DNA of 64,000 bases from Corynebacterium choanae. Its GTDB lineage: Bacteria; Actinomycetota; Actinomycetes; Mycobacteriales; Mycobacteriaceae. The translations under genes were made by a program, and so were the position numbers. Positions 29,972 through 40,189 of the stretch are shown here, piece by piece. Where the stretch lies: assembly GCF_003813965.1 (NCBI RefSeq), contig NZ_CP033896.1:1984001-2048000 (forward strand), in the 5' to 3' direction. Below the pieces are notes generated by a model. The model saw nothing but the letters and a program-made list of their open reading frames with translations, had not been told where the DNA came from and searched no databases. Every line of letters begins with the position of its first letter. The first letter of the stretch is position 1.

Positions 29972-30642
29972 TTGTCGTTGTTCCTGTTGCCCCGCTAGCG
30001 CTGTGCCGCGCCTTGGGTCTATTCTTTGCCGAAAATAGGTCTAAGTACTTGATGCAACCATGCTTGCGGGCGCTGCGAAACACGCTTCACCACAGGCGAC
30101 AGCATGAGGCAGTGAGGGGATTATCAGTATCGCGCAATGTGATCCGCACCCCGACGTACCCCCATCTGCTATCTGTGCGCAGTACCGCTGCAGCACACTT
30201 GTTGGGAAACGTTGCGCTTCACAGTCCGCCCCGGAGACACCACCCCAGTGCCTGAACCGTACTGCGTGGGCGCACTGGAGGCTTGCAGCAACTTCGACTC
30301 CGAAGCAGATGAGTTCACCGCAGGATAGCTACAGCCACAGCCAGCACGTCAAGAGAGAGTCGTCGATGCTGCTGCTTACGATCCAGGTTTGCTCTTGTGG
30401 CCATCGCGCGCTGCAGATCCGTTGACCTTCCGCAGTAGGGGTTTGCCGATCTCGAGCACCCAAACGGCAATCCATGCTTCCTATAATTCGCATGAACTGC
30501 CAATCCTGGTGAAGGCGGTATGCACCCAGCCGGTGCATCGTTGATCAATGTGTAGCAACTACCGCTGGCCGAAGAGACTGCAAAGTTTTGACTCCCCTAC
30601 CGCTGCGGGTTTGCAGCGCCGGATGGTGTGGTCGGCCAGTGA
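29972..30642. other. Gene-free stretch
   Basis: About 670 nt with only short open frames on both strands, none with a recognisable motif. I see no repeats or strong hairpins. Confidence 0.4.
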
Positions 30643-31632
30643 TTAATCCTGAGGTTTCTCATCGTTCTCGGGTCGGATCGCATCCCACACTCCGCCCCAG
30701 GAGGGGCGTCCATCAGCTTGCCCGGTTCGTGGATGATGATCTTCGGATCGACGGGCATGACGGCCGTAATCATTCGCCGAAGAGTCAGCAATGTCGGATG
30801 CTTCACTATGTTCGCCGCGATCTGCTGCTGAATCATCACTTGCCTGGCAAGCTGTCGTGTCGCGCGGCGCCTGTGGTTCATCGACAAGATCCGCCGGGTT
30901 GTCTGGCACGATTACGGCATCCTCAACCGTACTGTCAGCAGTTCGTTTCATATCCGGGGTGCTGTTGGTGGTTCCTAAATTCCGCAACGAGGCAAGGAAT
31001 TGTTCGCCGATATCGCCGAAGGTTTTCTGCGGGGTGTCACCAAATGCACGCCGGGCAAGATCATCGACCAGACCAGTGAAATCATTCACCCGGTCGGCAT
31101 GCTGCTGGGCTGCATCTTTTACCCGCTCCCCCAACGATGCTGACTGGTCGATCCAATCACGAAGCACACTATCCGAAACGGAGTCCGACTCACGGCGAGC
31201 AGTGTCATCGTGTTCGGTGCGCCGATTGCTTTCGTCGTTATTTGCAGGTTGCTGCGCTGGCCGAGGATGTTGTTGTTCCGCTGCGCTGCGAGAAGCTGGT
31301 CTAGCAGTTCGATCGCTTGCAGAATATTGCCTGACCTGATCTTCTAGGTCATCAAAGAGTTGACCAAGGCGGACTTTCGCACGTCTTGTTGTTTCATTAG
31401 CAGTTTTGTCGAATACTGCCTGCAGAAGCGGATTGGTGTTGGTGCTGGGGGCACTATTCGGGTGGTTCCCGGGCGTGTATTCAACCACAACGCGAAGCTC
31501 GTCGTCGTGGTGGGTGATGTTGTGCACTGTTGCGTGAGGTAACTGCCGCACAGTATCTGCCACGTCGGTGATCTCTTGGAAACTCGGTGGGTTATGGAAC
31601 GCAAATACCAGTGTGCAACGCACGATGTTCAT
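30643..31632 (-). CDS. Hypothetical protein with charged low-complexity C-terminal half
   Basis: 329 aa, no family recognised. Residues 1-95 look globular (MNIVRCTLVFAF; alternating strands and helices; ELRVVVEYTPG). Residues ~95-150 are Arg/Glu/Gln-rich, ~150-225 are helical (GERVKDAAQQHADRVNDF), and the last ~110 residues are Asp/Ala/Ser/Arg-rich and probably disordered. There is no signal peptide or membrane helix. The ATG at 31632 follows AGAAAAGAG. The codon pattern and length support a real gene. It lies downstream of glnE in the same orientation (223-nt gap). Confidence 0.65.
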   Translation of the reverse strand: MNIVRCTLVFAFHNPPSFQEITDVADTVRQLPHATVHNITHHDDELRVVVEYTPGNHPNSAPSTNTNPLLQAVFDKTANETTRRAKVRLGQLFDDLEDQVRQYSASDRTARPASRSAAEQQHPRPAQQPANNDESNRRTEHDDTARRESDSVSDSVLRDWIDQSASLGERVKDAAQQHADRVNDFTGLVDDLARRAFGDTPQKTFGDIGEQFLASLRNLGTTNSTPDMKRTADSTVEDAVIVPDNPADLVDEPQAPRDTTACQASDDSAADRGEHSEASDIADSSANDYGRHARRSEDHHPRTGQADGRPSWGGVWDAIRPENDEKPQD

Positions 31633-31855
31633 CAACTCTTTTCTGCAATGTTGTTGGTCAATCGAGTTTTGGAGCGGGTCGGGAAGCCACGACTGCAGCG
31701 CAGGGGCAGCTCAGTTCCGCGCCGCCAGCAGTCGTGTATCAAAGGAGCAAGCGGCGTATCTTGATAACGGCTAACACAAGAAAATGATTCCTTGCAGGCG
31801 GAGAGCCTGCGGCCGGGGAAACACAGCGTCGGTGCCGCATCCTGGCAAGGGTGAG

Positions 31856-34800
31856 TTATGGCTCAAAGGAGGATGCTTCACCCCAAAAAACGGTGTCTAC
31901 GACTGCCCGTGCCTGTCTGGTGGTGCGCAAATAGTGCTCATAGAAGCCTTGATAATCTGCTGGATCCCAACCGTAAACACCTGCCACCGGCGCGAGTTGT
32001 GGACCGGGATGGGGCAGCTGGTCGTGTCGTTTCCCTTTCACCAGAACCAGCGCATTGCGGGCTTTGGTGGCGGTAAGCCAGGCCTGGCGCAAATGTGCTG
32101 CTTGTTCTGTGGTGAGAAGTGCATGGTTTGCGAGCTCGTCTAACACTGCCAGCGTCGACGGTTGCCGCAGGGACGGGTAGGCGTCGGCGTGTTGCAGCTG
32201 CAATAGTTGCACCGTCCACTCGATGTCGGTGAGGGCGCCACGACCGAGTTTTGTGTGCACGTTTCGGTCAGCGCCTTTGGGTAGCCGTTCGGTATCGACG
32301 CGGGCCTTCATCCGCCGCACCTGCTGGACTGTTTTCTTACTCACACCCCCGTGCGGATAGCGGAATTGGTCAATCATCTCCACAAAGGCTTGGCCAAGTT
32401 CCGCATCACCGGCAACCGGTGCCGCCCGCAGGAGTGCTTGGAGTTCCCAGGTTTCGCCCCACCGCTCATAGTATGACCGGTAGGACTCGAGTGTGCGAAC
32501 AATAGCCCCGGAGCGACCTTCCGGGCGAAGACCAAGATCGACGTCCAGTGGTGGATCGCCGGAGGGTTTTGCAAGTCGTCGTCGCATCCGGTCGATGATG
32601 CGGGTCGCCCATTTGATGGCTGTGGTTTCGTCGATACCGGGTGATGGTTTACAAACAACCATAACGTCCGCATCGGAACCGTAGCCGAGTTCACCACCGC
32701 CAAGGCGACCCATTCCGATGACAGCGATGCGAGCGGGTGCCAAATCGATTGACGCATCAGGGGCGAACTCTTCGCTTACATCTTCAGCTCCGGAATGGGG
32801 AGTGGCTAATGCTGCTGACTGATTTGCGTCATCACGGGCATGATGGTCAGCGATCGGATTCGTTTCCGGATGTTGGATGGTTTCGATGGCTTCCTGTTCA
32901 CTGGTTGCCGCGGGTCGACTATCGGGCAGGGCTGCTTTGATTTCGGCTTGGAGTGCCGCCTCCAGGACTGCATCCCATACGGTGGAAAGCGCATGGCATA
33001 CGTCTTCCACCTGCATCATGCCAAGCAGATCGGCTGCAGCAATTCGGGCGAGTTCCCGACGGCGCAGCGAACGAGCTGCGGCGATCGCTCTATCGGTGTG
33101 ACCGTGGCGAAGTGCGGTAGACACCAGCGATGTGGTGACATGGTCTAAGTCGGCGGCAAGCAGTTTCGGTCCGGCTGCCCCATCGCCGAGCAGTTTCACC
33201 ATGTCGGGTGCTTGCAGAAAAAGATCCGTCACAAAGGGGCTGTTGCCAAGAATTGTCATAAGCCGACGACCGACGATACCTTCGTCGCGGAGCATGCGTA
33301 AAAACCATGAATCATCTTTCGCCGCATCGCACAGCCGCCGATAATTCAGGAGGCCTGCATCGGGATCAGCGGTGGCCGAAAGCCACCCCAGCAACGTGGG
33401 TAACAGCATTGCTTGGATTTTCGCTGCCCGGCGGGCACCGGTAGCCAAATATTTCAAATGTTCCCATGCCCGGTCCGGGAATTGATAGCCCAATACCGCG
33501 AATTGTCGCTGCGCGGCAGCCGGGGTGAGCCGTAACGTGTCCGCATCAAGTGCCACCACAGACTTCAGCAGCGGCCGATAAAACAGTTTGGTGTGCACAT
33601 CCGCGACACTGCGCCGCGTGCGCGCCCACCATCGCTGCGCCGCAGCAGCATAGGTTTCCTGCGAATTGGGGCTAATACCGCTGGAGCGGGCAAGCCACCG
33701 CCACCGCTGTTCGTCGGCGGCTTCCGGCAGAGTATGGGTGCGACGTACTCGCTGCAGCTGTAAACGATGCTCGACCAGGCGCATGGTTTCATAGGCGGCA
33801 AGCAGCGTATTCCCGTCATCTCTCCCGATATAGCCGCCGTCGATGAGAGCGGTGATAGCGTCGACCGTGGAGCGCACCCGCAGGGTGTGATCGACTCGCC
33901 CATGCACCATCTGCAATAGTTGAATCGCGAACTCAACATCCCGCAGCCCGCCGCGGCCAAGTTTGAGTTCCCGATCTTGTTCAGCGGCCGGAACATGGGC
34001 AACCACCCGTGCCCGCATAGCTTGGGTGTCCTCCACAAATGATTCCCGCTGCGATGCCTCCCACACCAGTGGATGTAACGCTGCCAGATAGGCCTGCCCC
34101 AAATCCATGTCACCAGTTGCCGGTCGAGCCTTCAGCAACGCCTGAAACTCCCAGGTATCTGCCCATTTTTGGTAATAGGTGAGATGACTGTCCAAGGTAC
34201 GAACCAGGGCGCCATGTTTTCCCTCCGGCCGCAGGGCAGCATCAATCTCAAAACATGCCCGTGAGCCGACGCGAATCATTTCACCAGCTACCCGAGTGGC
34301 TTTCGCATCTGCTGGATCGCTGACAAAAATCACATCCACATCGGAGAGATAGTTCAACTCCCCTGCACCGCACTTGCCCATAGCAATAACAGCTATCCGA
34401 CAGTTCACTGCTTCGACGTCAGCAAAAACACTGCCAAATCCGACCGCCAAACTGGCAGTAAGAGCTGCGTCAGCTAAATCAGTAAGCGCCCCCGTCACGG
34501 TGGTAAACGGCACCGTCGCAACTCCCGGACGACGCACCGAAGCAAGATAGGTACCAGCCAAATCGTGGGCTGCAATACGCAGCAGCAAACTCCGATAGCT
34601 GCGCGACAACGCAGCAACAGCAGCCGCACCCGTCGTGTGGGCAAAATAGCTTCCCGCAGCCTGCCCATGCTGCCGCGGCCTGCCCGGCGCGCCCCCCTCA
34701 GCCGACTGAACCGTTTCGCCTGTAGCAGGATCCGCTGTTTCGACTGTGGAAGTCTCCAATGCCGGAATTGGTACTGCGGCAACCGCTTGCAGCAGCGTGT

Positions 34801-35173
34801 CGAACATGGTTGCTCTGTCGGGGATAGGTTCTAGCAGGGTACGCCACAATGTGGGGTTTGCAACCAGATGATCCCCTAGTGCACGGGAACCGCCAAGGAG
34901 TGCAAGCAGTACTACTCGAAAGGTTGGATCACGCCGCAAGACGGCGTCGCATTCGGCAAGCTCTGTTGGTGTGGAAGCGAGTTGGTCGTAGAACCGCACC
35001 AACGTATTTAATGCTAGATCCGGGTCGCCGACACCGGACAGTGCCCACAGCAGCACGACGGAGTCGGGATTGTTCCAGCCGAGATATTCCAAATCTTGCT
35101 GTGCTTGGGGCTGGGTGAGTCCAAGGGCGGCCGGTGTTGGAACACTCCGGCGGGAGGATCGTGCCTGCTGCAT
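31856..35173 (-). CDS. glnE: Bifunctional glutamine synthetase adenylyltransferase/deadenylase
   Basis: About 1105 aa. It has two nucleotidyltransferase domains, each with the G-G-X-DxD pattern. The N-terminal (de-adenylylating) domain contains GAGELNYLSDVDVIFV; the C-terminal (adenylylating) domain contains GGGELGYGSDADVMVV. It modifies GlnA at Tyr404. An Ala/Glu/Asp-rich insert of ~60 residues precedes the second catalytic motif and makes the protein longer than the usual ~1000. The start is taken at ATG 35173 (QQARSSRRSVP), 68 nt after the glnA2 stop; a further upstream start would run into glnA2. Confidence 0.93.
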   Translation of the reverse strand: MQQARSSRRSVPTPAALGLTQPQAQQDLEYLGWNNPDSVVLLWALSGVGDPDLALNTLVRFYDQLASTPTELAECDAVLRRDPTFRVVLLALLGGSRALGDHLVANPTLWRTLLEPIPDRATMFDTLLQAVAAVPIPALETSTVETADPATGETVQSAEGGAPGRPRQHGQAAGSYFAHTTGAAAVAALSRSYRSLLLRIAAHDLAGTYLASVRRPGVATVPFTTVTGALTDLADAALTASLAVGFGSVFADVEAVNCRIAVIAMGKCGAGELNYLSDVDVIFVSDPADAKATRVAGEMIRVGSRACFEIDAALRPEGKHGALVRTLDSHLTYYQKWADTWEFQALLKARPATGDMDLGQAYLAALHPLVWEASQRESFVEDTQAMRARVVAHVPAAEQDRELKLGRGGLRDVEFAIQLLQMVHGRVDHTLRVRSTVDAITALIDGGYIGRDDGNTLLAAYETMRLVEHRLQLQRVRRTHTLPEAADEQRWRWLARSSGISPNSQETYAAAAQRWWARTRRSVADVHTKLFYRPLLKSVVALDADTLRLTPAAAQRQFAVLGYQFPDRAWEHLKYLATGARRAAKIQAMLLPTLLGWLSATADPDAGLLNYRRLCDAAKDDSWFLRMLRDEGIVGRRLMTILGNSPFVTDLFLQAPDMVKLLGDGAAGPKLLAADLDHVTTSLVSTALRHGHTDRAIAAARSLRRRELARIAAADLLGMMQVEDVCHALSTVWDAVLEAALQAEIKAALPDSRPAATSEQEAIETIQHPETNPIADHHARDDANQSAALATPHSGAEDVSEEFAPDASIDLAPARIAVIGMGRLGGGELGYGSDADVMVVCKPSPGIDETTAIKWATRIIDRMRRRLAKPSGDPPLDVDLGLRPEGRSGAIVRTLESYRSYYERWGETWELQALLRAAPVAGDAELGQAFVEMIDQFRYPHGGVSKKTVQQVRRMKARVDTERLPKGADRNVHTKLGRGALTDIEWTVQLLQLQHADAYPSLRQPSTLAVLDELANHALLTTEQAAHLRQAWLTATKARNALVLVKGKRHDQLPHPGPQLAPVAGVYGWDPADYQGFYEHYLRTTRQARAVVDTVFWGEASSFEP

Positions 35174-35241
35174 GCTGATAGTTTGTCTTCCGATGGAATC
35201 AAATATGGGGTTCTCGTACGTGGATTGTGCAACCAAGCGAA

Positions 35242-36582
35242 CTAGTAGTCGAGTGTGGTGCGCAGCTCCCATTGGGTGATTTGGCGCTGATAGTCGTTCC
35301 ATTCCCGCCATTTGTTGCGGAGGAAGAATTCAAAAACATGTTCGCCGAGGGTGTCGGCGACGAGCTCGGATTTTTCCATAAGCCGCAGCGCATGGTCGAG
35401 GGAGGTTGGAAGATCCTGATATCCCAGGGCGAGCCGTTCGCGCCGGGTCAATGCGGAAATATCATCTTCTGCTGGGTCGTCGAGTTCGTAGCCTTGGGCA
35501 ATACCGCGCAGGCCTGCGGCCATTATGACTGCGTAGGCAAGATAGGGGTTGCAGGCTGAGTCAATATTGCGGATCTCTACTCGGCGAGATGCCACTTTGC
35601 CTGGCCGATAGGTGGGGACGCGCACCAGTGCGGAACGATTCGATACCCCCCAGGTGGCAGCGGTGGGTGCTTCGTTGCCGAAGACGATGCGTTTATACGA
35701 GTTCACCCACTGGTTGGTGACAGCGGAGATCTCCGGGGCGTGGTGAACGACGCCGGCGATGAATTGGCGGGCGGTAGTTGAGAGGTTGAATTCGTCATCG
35801 GGGTCGTGAAACGCGTTGGTTTCCCCTTCGAATAGGGAAATGTGGGTGTGCATCCCGGAGCCGGCGTGGTCTGCGAAGGGTTTCGGCATAAACGTGGCGC
35901 GCACATTATTTTGCAGGGCGATCTGTTTGATGACGTAGCGGAACGTCATGATGGTGTCACTCATGGTGAGCACATCGGCATGCCGAAGGTCGATTTCTTG
36001 CTGCCCGGGGGCGGTTTCGTGATGGGAGAATTCCACTGGGATACCCATTGATTCCAAAGCGTGGATTGCTTCCGATCGGAAATGGGGTGCTTCGTCGTGG
36101 ACGGCCTGATCAAAGTAGCCGCCGGTGTCGGTGGCGACAGGTTCGCGACCGTCGGTGTCGAGGCTTTTCACGAGGAAAAACTCGATTTCTGGGTGAATGT
36201 TGCAGGTGAATCCTTGTTTCGCGGCGGCTGCTACTTGTTTGCGGAGGACGTGGCGAGGATCTGCGATCGATGGCTGTCCGTCAGGCATGGCGATGTCGCA
36301 GAACATGCGTGCCTGATGAAGATTTTGGGAGGTGCGGTCAAATGGCAGCACTTGGAAGGTGGAGGGATCCGGCAGGCAGAGGGTGTCTGCTTCGCTGATG
36401 CGGGAAAACCCTTCGATGGCGGAGCCGTCGAAACCTATGCCGTCTTCGAATGCGCCCTCAAGTTCGGCAGGGGCGACTGCCACTGATTTCAGTATTCCGA
36501 GAATATCGGTAAACCATAGCCGGATAAAACGTATGTCGCGTTCTTCGACGGTGCGCAGCACATATTCCACTTGCGAATCCAT
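35242..36582 (-). CDS. glnA2: Glutamine synthetase-like protein GlnA2
   Basis: A 446-aa type I glutamine synthetase homologue of the short (alpha-like) branch. Active-site blocks are present: FDGSAIEGF, MPKPFADHAGSGMHTHISLF and NRSALVRVP. Where GlnA has the adenylylation tyrosine this protein reads AEDDISALTRRER, so it should not be a GlnE substrate. In C. glutamicum the homologue is not required for glutamine synthesis; a gamma-glutamyl-polyamine role is possible for some actinobacterial paralogues (inference). It lies immediately upstream of glnE. Confidence 0.94.
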   Translation of the reverse strand: MDSQVEYVLRTVEERDIRFIRLWFTDILGILKSVAVAPAELEGAFEDGIGFDGSAIEGFSRISEADTLCLPDPSTFQVLPFDRTSQNLHQARMFCDIAMPDGQPSIADPRHVLRKQVAAAAKQGFTCNIHPEIEFFLVKSLDTDGREPVATDTGGYFDQAVHDEAPHFRSEAIHALESMGIPVEFSHHETAPGQQEIDLRHADVLTMSDTIMTFRYVIKQIALQNNVRATFMPKPFADHAGSGMHTHISLFEGETNAFHDPDDEFNLSTTARQFIAGVVHHAPEISAVTNQWVNSYKRIVFGNEAPTAATWGVSNRSALVRVPTYRPGKVASRRVEIRNIDSACNPYLAYAVIMAAGLRGIAQGYELDDPAEDDISALTRRERLALGYQDLPTSLDHALRLMEKSELVADTLGEHVFEFFLRNKWREWNDYQRQITQWELRTTLDY

Positions 36583-36843
36583 GGTTTCTAACCCTAGTTG
36601 ACGTTGTCGGCCCGGTGGTTGAGTGAACTACCCCCGTCTCGGGTGGTGACGTGATCGCAGCGGCGTGCATCGCGGGGCATGGCGTGAACGGCTGATTGGC
36701 AGGTGCACGGAGGAGGAATACAGTTACAGCTGTGGCACCGCTGGACAGTGTTTTGGGGTGCCAAGTTCACCGGGTGAAGTTTGCTGTCCATCGTTGTCTA
36801 TTTGTTGTTGTTTTCCATCACACTGTTCGAGGATGTTTGCACT

Positions 36844-37878
36844 TTGGCTACGTTCCCTTTTCTTTACGATGCACCAGAGCCGTTTGATTCGGGCATGCTT
36901 GATGTGGGTGACGGCCAGTCGCTCTACTATGAGCAGGTTGGCAACCCTGCTGGTTTGCCGGCGGTGTTTATCCATGGCGGTCCGGGCGGTGGAATAACTG
37001 CCCAGTATCGGGAGTTTTTCGATCCGGCACGCTATCGGGTGGTGTTGTTTGACCAGCGGGGCTGTGGCAATTCAACTCCGAATATTGCCGATCCAGATGT
37101 TGATGTGGCGGCGAACTTGGCAGTAAATACCACTTGGCATTTGGTGGCAGATCTCGAACGGCTGCGCACCCATCTGGGGATCGATGAATGGTTGGTGTTT
37201 GGTGGTTCGTGGGGGTCGACGCTGGCACTGACGTATGCTGCGGAACATCCTGACCGGGTAAAGGCGCTCGTGTTGCGGGGTATTTTCTTACTTCGCCGCA
37301 GCGAGCTGGATTTTTACTATAACGGTGGTGCAGCGCATCTGTTCCCGGAGCAGTGGCAGGAATATCTTGCCCCGATTGATGCTGCGCTGCGCCCAAGTGC
37401 TACGGATCAGCATGGCCGCACCCACCTCGACGGTGTGGATCTTATTGGTGTCTATCACGAGTTGCTGCATGACGATGATCGTCAGGTGGTTGCCCGTGCG
37501 GCAAGGGCATGGTCAGTGTGGGAGGGCAGCACGTCTCGACTGCATATTCCACAGGATTTAGGCGACCATGGGCAGGAGCGTTTCGACATAGCATTTGCCC
37601 GCATCGAGAATCATTACTTTGTCAACGGCGGATTTTTCGAAGATGGGTATCTGCTGAAACCGGAAACAGTTGACCGTATTCGCCATATCCCTGCGGTGAT
37701 TGTGCAAGGACGCTATGACGTGGTGTGTCCGGCGATTTCCGCGTGGCAGTTGGCCAAACTGTGGCCGGAAGCTACATTGCAGATCACCCCTGATGCTGGA
37801 CATGCGGCAATGGAGCCGGCAAATGCGAAAGCATTGGTAGAAGCTACCGACCGGTTCGCCACCACGTTGCTGTCTTAG
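36844..37878 (+). CDS. pip: Proline iminopeptidase
   Basis: A 344-aa alpha/beta-hydrolase of family S33 that removes N-terminal proline. It has the oxyanion motif HGGPGGG, the nucleophile in FGGSWGSTLAL, the acid in GRYDVVCP and the histidine in DAGHAAMEP. No ATG is available before the conserved FPFLYDAPEPFDSGMLDVGDG. The best start is TTG 36844, with GAGGAT 10 nt upstream; the frame is open further upstream but that sequence (IVVYLLLFSITLF) has no ribosome site. Confidence 0.92.
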   Translation: MATFPFLYDAPEPFDSGMLDVGDGQSLYYEQVGNPAGLPAVFIHGGPGGGITAQYREFFDPARYRVVLFDQRGCGNSTPNIADPDVDVAANLAVNTTWHLVADLERLRTHLGIDEWLVFGGSWGSTLALTYAAEHPDRVKALVLRGIFLLRRSELDFYYNGGAAHLFPEQWQEYLAPIDAALRPSATDQHGRTHLDGVDLIGVYHELLHDDDRQVVARAARAWSVWEGSTSRLHIPQDLGDHGQERFDIAFARIENHYFVNGGFFEDGYLLKPETVDRIRHIPAVIVQGRYDVVCPAISAWQLAKLWPEATLQITPDAGHAAMEPANAKALVEATDRFATTLLS

Positions 37879-37957
37879 CCGCCGCTTGCTGCTGCCAGCA
37901 GCAGGTTTTGGTGTGATTTGCCGAATATGCGGAGAAGAAACTGCTACAACTGGAGGT

Positions 37958-39679
37958 ATGTCTCTTTCCCGCCAGGTTGAAGTTGAAACAAAGTTTGCAG
38001 TCGCCGATGATCTGCCTGTGCCTCATCTGGAGTGTTTGCCGGGGGTTGATCATGGTGCTGATCAGCCTCCCCAGCAGCTGTTTGCAACCTATTTTGACAC
38101 CGATGACTTTGTGTTAACTCGGGCAAAGATCACGCTGCGGCGGCGAGTGGGAGGCACAGATAGTGGTTGGCATGTGAAGCTTCCGGCAGGTGATTCGCGT
38201 CTCGAGTTACATGCCCCATTGGGGGATGAACCGGAGAAGGGTCAAGCAGTCGATCCGCCGGCGGTTATTGCCGATGCTCTTGCCGGATTGTTGCGTGGCC
38301 GGCAGGTTTTTCCTATTGCGACGGTTGCCAACGAGCGGCATGTCACCGTGCTGTATGCCGAAAACGGCGAATCCATAGCGGAGCTGTGTGATGATCATGT
38401 GTTGTCAGAGTCTTTATTGCCTGACGGTGTGACGCAACAGTGGCGTGAGTGGGAATTTGAATTACATCCCGCAGCGGTCAGCGGCAACCACGACGGTACA
38501 ACCCTGGCTGCGCATGCCGCACAGCTGTTGCTAGCTGCTGGGGCTACTGTTGCCGACTCCCCATCGAAGCTTCGCCAAGCGTTAGGCGACTCCTATACGA
38601 CTCATGTCGCCCCTGCAGAGCAGGCTGCGGATTCGCACGGTGAGCATGGTTTCGACCTGGGGCAGAGTTTGCGCAATGATTACGCACAGATGCTGCGGTG
38701 GGATCCGGCAGTTCGGCAAGATAGCGACGATGCAGTCCATCAGATGCGGGTGGCAACCCGCCGTCTGCGCAGCCAGCTGGGATGTTTTTCGGCTGTGCTT
38801 GAAACCGACAAAACGAAGCCGGTAGCGAAACAGCTGCAACAGTTTGCCCGACTGTTGGGTGCTGCCCGGGACGCAGAGGTTGTGGCGGCGCTTCTTGAAG
38901 ATGCGTTTGCTCATTCGGATTCGGTAGCGATCGATGCGGAGCTCACCAAATTTGTTAGCGACTATCTTGCGCAACGTTACCGTGACGCGCATTACCGTAT
39001 TGTGGATTTTTTGCGCAGCGACCACTATTTCACGTTGCTTGACGATGTCCACGATCTGGTAGCTGCCCCACCGTTTATTGCCGAGTTTGCAGATTGTCAG
39101 GATCGCCAGCACGACGCCTTGCAGCGGGAACTGCTCTCCCAGCTCACTGCAAGTTTCGCCACTGTGCGTCGGACTGCTGCACTGGAGCAAAATCTTCGCG
39201 CGGCGCTGCCCGCCGATCATGACAGCTGGGAGGAGGCCGTGCACGAGCTTCGTAAAGCGGTGAAGAAGTTCCGATATGCGGTGGCTGCTGCCCCTTCTGT
39301 CGGTACGAAAACGCAGAAACTGCTGGGATCGTTAAAAGCATTGCAAGACATGCTGGGGGACTTCCAGGATTCCGTCACTGTTCGGGCGTTATTGGCGGAC
39401 GCGGCCGCCGAGGCGCACGAATGTTTGCACAACACCTTTACGTTGGGGGTGTTGTCGGAACAGATTCGCAGCAATGGTGAGTCGGCACTGTCTGGCTTAG
39501 ACGATGCGTTGCACGCCACCGACAAAGCGTTTAACAAAGTTGCCCGGAAACTTCAGCGCAAGCTGGCGGAAACCCCCGCGAAGCAGGTGAAAGCAACCAA
39601 AAAACGCTCGAAAGCTGGCAAGGACACGCAACCCCAAGACAAGAAAAAACGACGTAAGAAAAAGAAGAAGCACAACTAA
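37958..39679 (+). CDS. CYTH-CHAD domain protein with lysine-rich tail
   Basis: 573 aa. The N-terminal CYTH (triphosphate tunnel) domain, ~1-200, begins with the ExExK motif (EVETK). The CHAD domain, ~225-510, shows histidine/arginine helices (HQMRVATRRLRSQL and HELRKAVKKFRYAV). CHAD domains bind polyphosphate, and CYTH enzymes hydrolyse inorganic or organic triphosphates. The last ~35 residues are extremely basic (KKKRRKKKKKHN at the end), suited to binding polyphosphate or RNA (inference). TACAAC lies about 8 nt before the ATG. Confidence 0.92.
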   Translation: MSLSRQVEVETKFAVADDLPVPHLECLPGVDHGADQPPQQLFATYFDTDDFVLTRAKITLRRRVGGTDSGWHVKLPAGDSRLELHAPLGDEPEKGQAVDPPAVIADALAGLLRGRQVFPIATVANERHVTVLYAENGESIAELCDDHVLSESLLPDGVTQQWREWEFELHPAAVSGNHDGTTLAAHAAQLLLAAGATVADSPSKLRQALGDSYTTHVAPAEQAADSHGEHGFDLGQSLRNDYAQMLRWDPAVRQDSDDAVHQMRVATRRLRSQLGCFSAVLETDKTKPVAKQLQQFARLLGAARDAEVVAALLEDAFAHSDSVAIDAELTKFVSDYLAQRYRDAHYRIVDFLRSDHYFTLLDDVHDLVAAPPFIAEFADCQDRQHDALQRELLSQLTASFATVRRTAALEQNLRAALPADHDSWEEAVHELRKAVKKFRYAVAAAPSVGTKTQKLLGSLKALQDMLGDFQDSVTVRALLADAAAEAHECLHNTFTLGVLSEQIRSNGESALSGLDDALHATDKAFNKVARKLQRKLAETPAKQVKATKKRSKAGKDTQPQDKKKRRKKKKKHN

Positions 39680-39873
39680 GGCAAAGCGAAACAGGGTAAC
39701 GCTTCCGCATAGTGTGGGGCTGCAGGCGGCTCTGGTGGGCAGGGACATGCAGCAGTAACTATTGCAACGTGGTAAGGCAGCGTCGTCGTGCAGGGTACTA
39801 ACCTGTGCGGCGGCGTTTTGCTGTGAGCTGCGGCAGCACTGTGGTTCGGAAGACTTGGGTGGGATGCCGGTAT

Positions 39874-39907
39874 TACCCCCACGAACCGGCGATCGGGGGT
39901 ATTTTTT
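39874..39907 (+). terminator. Terminator downstream of the CYTH-CHAD gene
   Basis: TACCCCC (39874-39880) pairs with GGGGGTA (39895-39901), followed by six T. It lies 195 nt after the stop, so it gives either a long 3' UTR or the end of an unseen small transcript. Confidence 0.7.
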
Positions 39908-40189
39908 CATTGCATGCCAGTTCACGACAGGGCTATGAACTGGGACTTTACAGATAGTGATGTAAACCACATTCACCAGACTTGCCAGCGGACACAAAAC
40001 GCAACACTACGCCAAAAATCGCCACATAGGACCTGTCGCACTGAACCTTCGCCCACGGGCGGCCACTCACACGGGGGTATCACTTTCGACGGGAAAACTA
40101 TTCATGTCGACAACCACCCCCTCCAAGGGCTGTCACAACAGTCACATAAGCCACGACAACCAGTGCGTTTTCTAAATTTTCCCGACACC

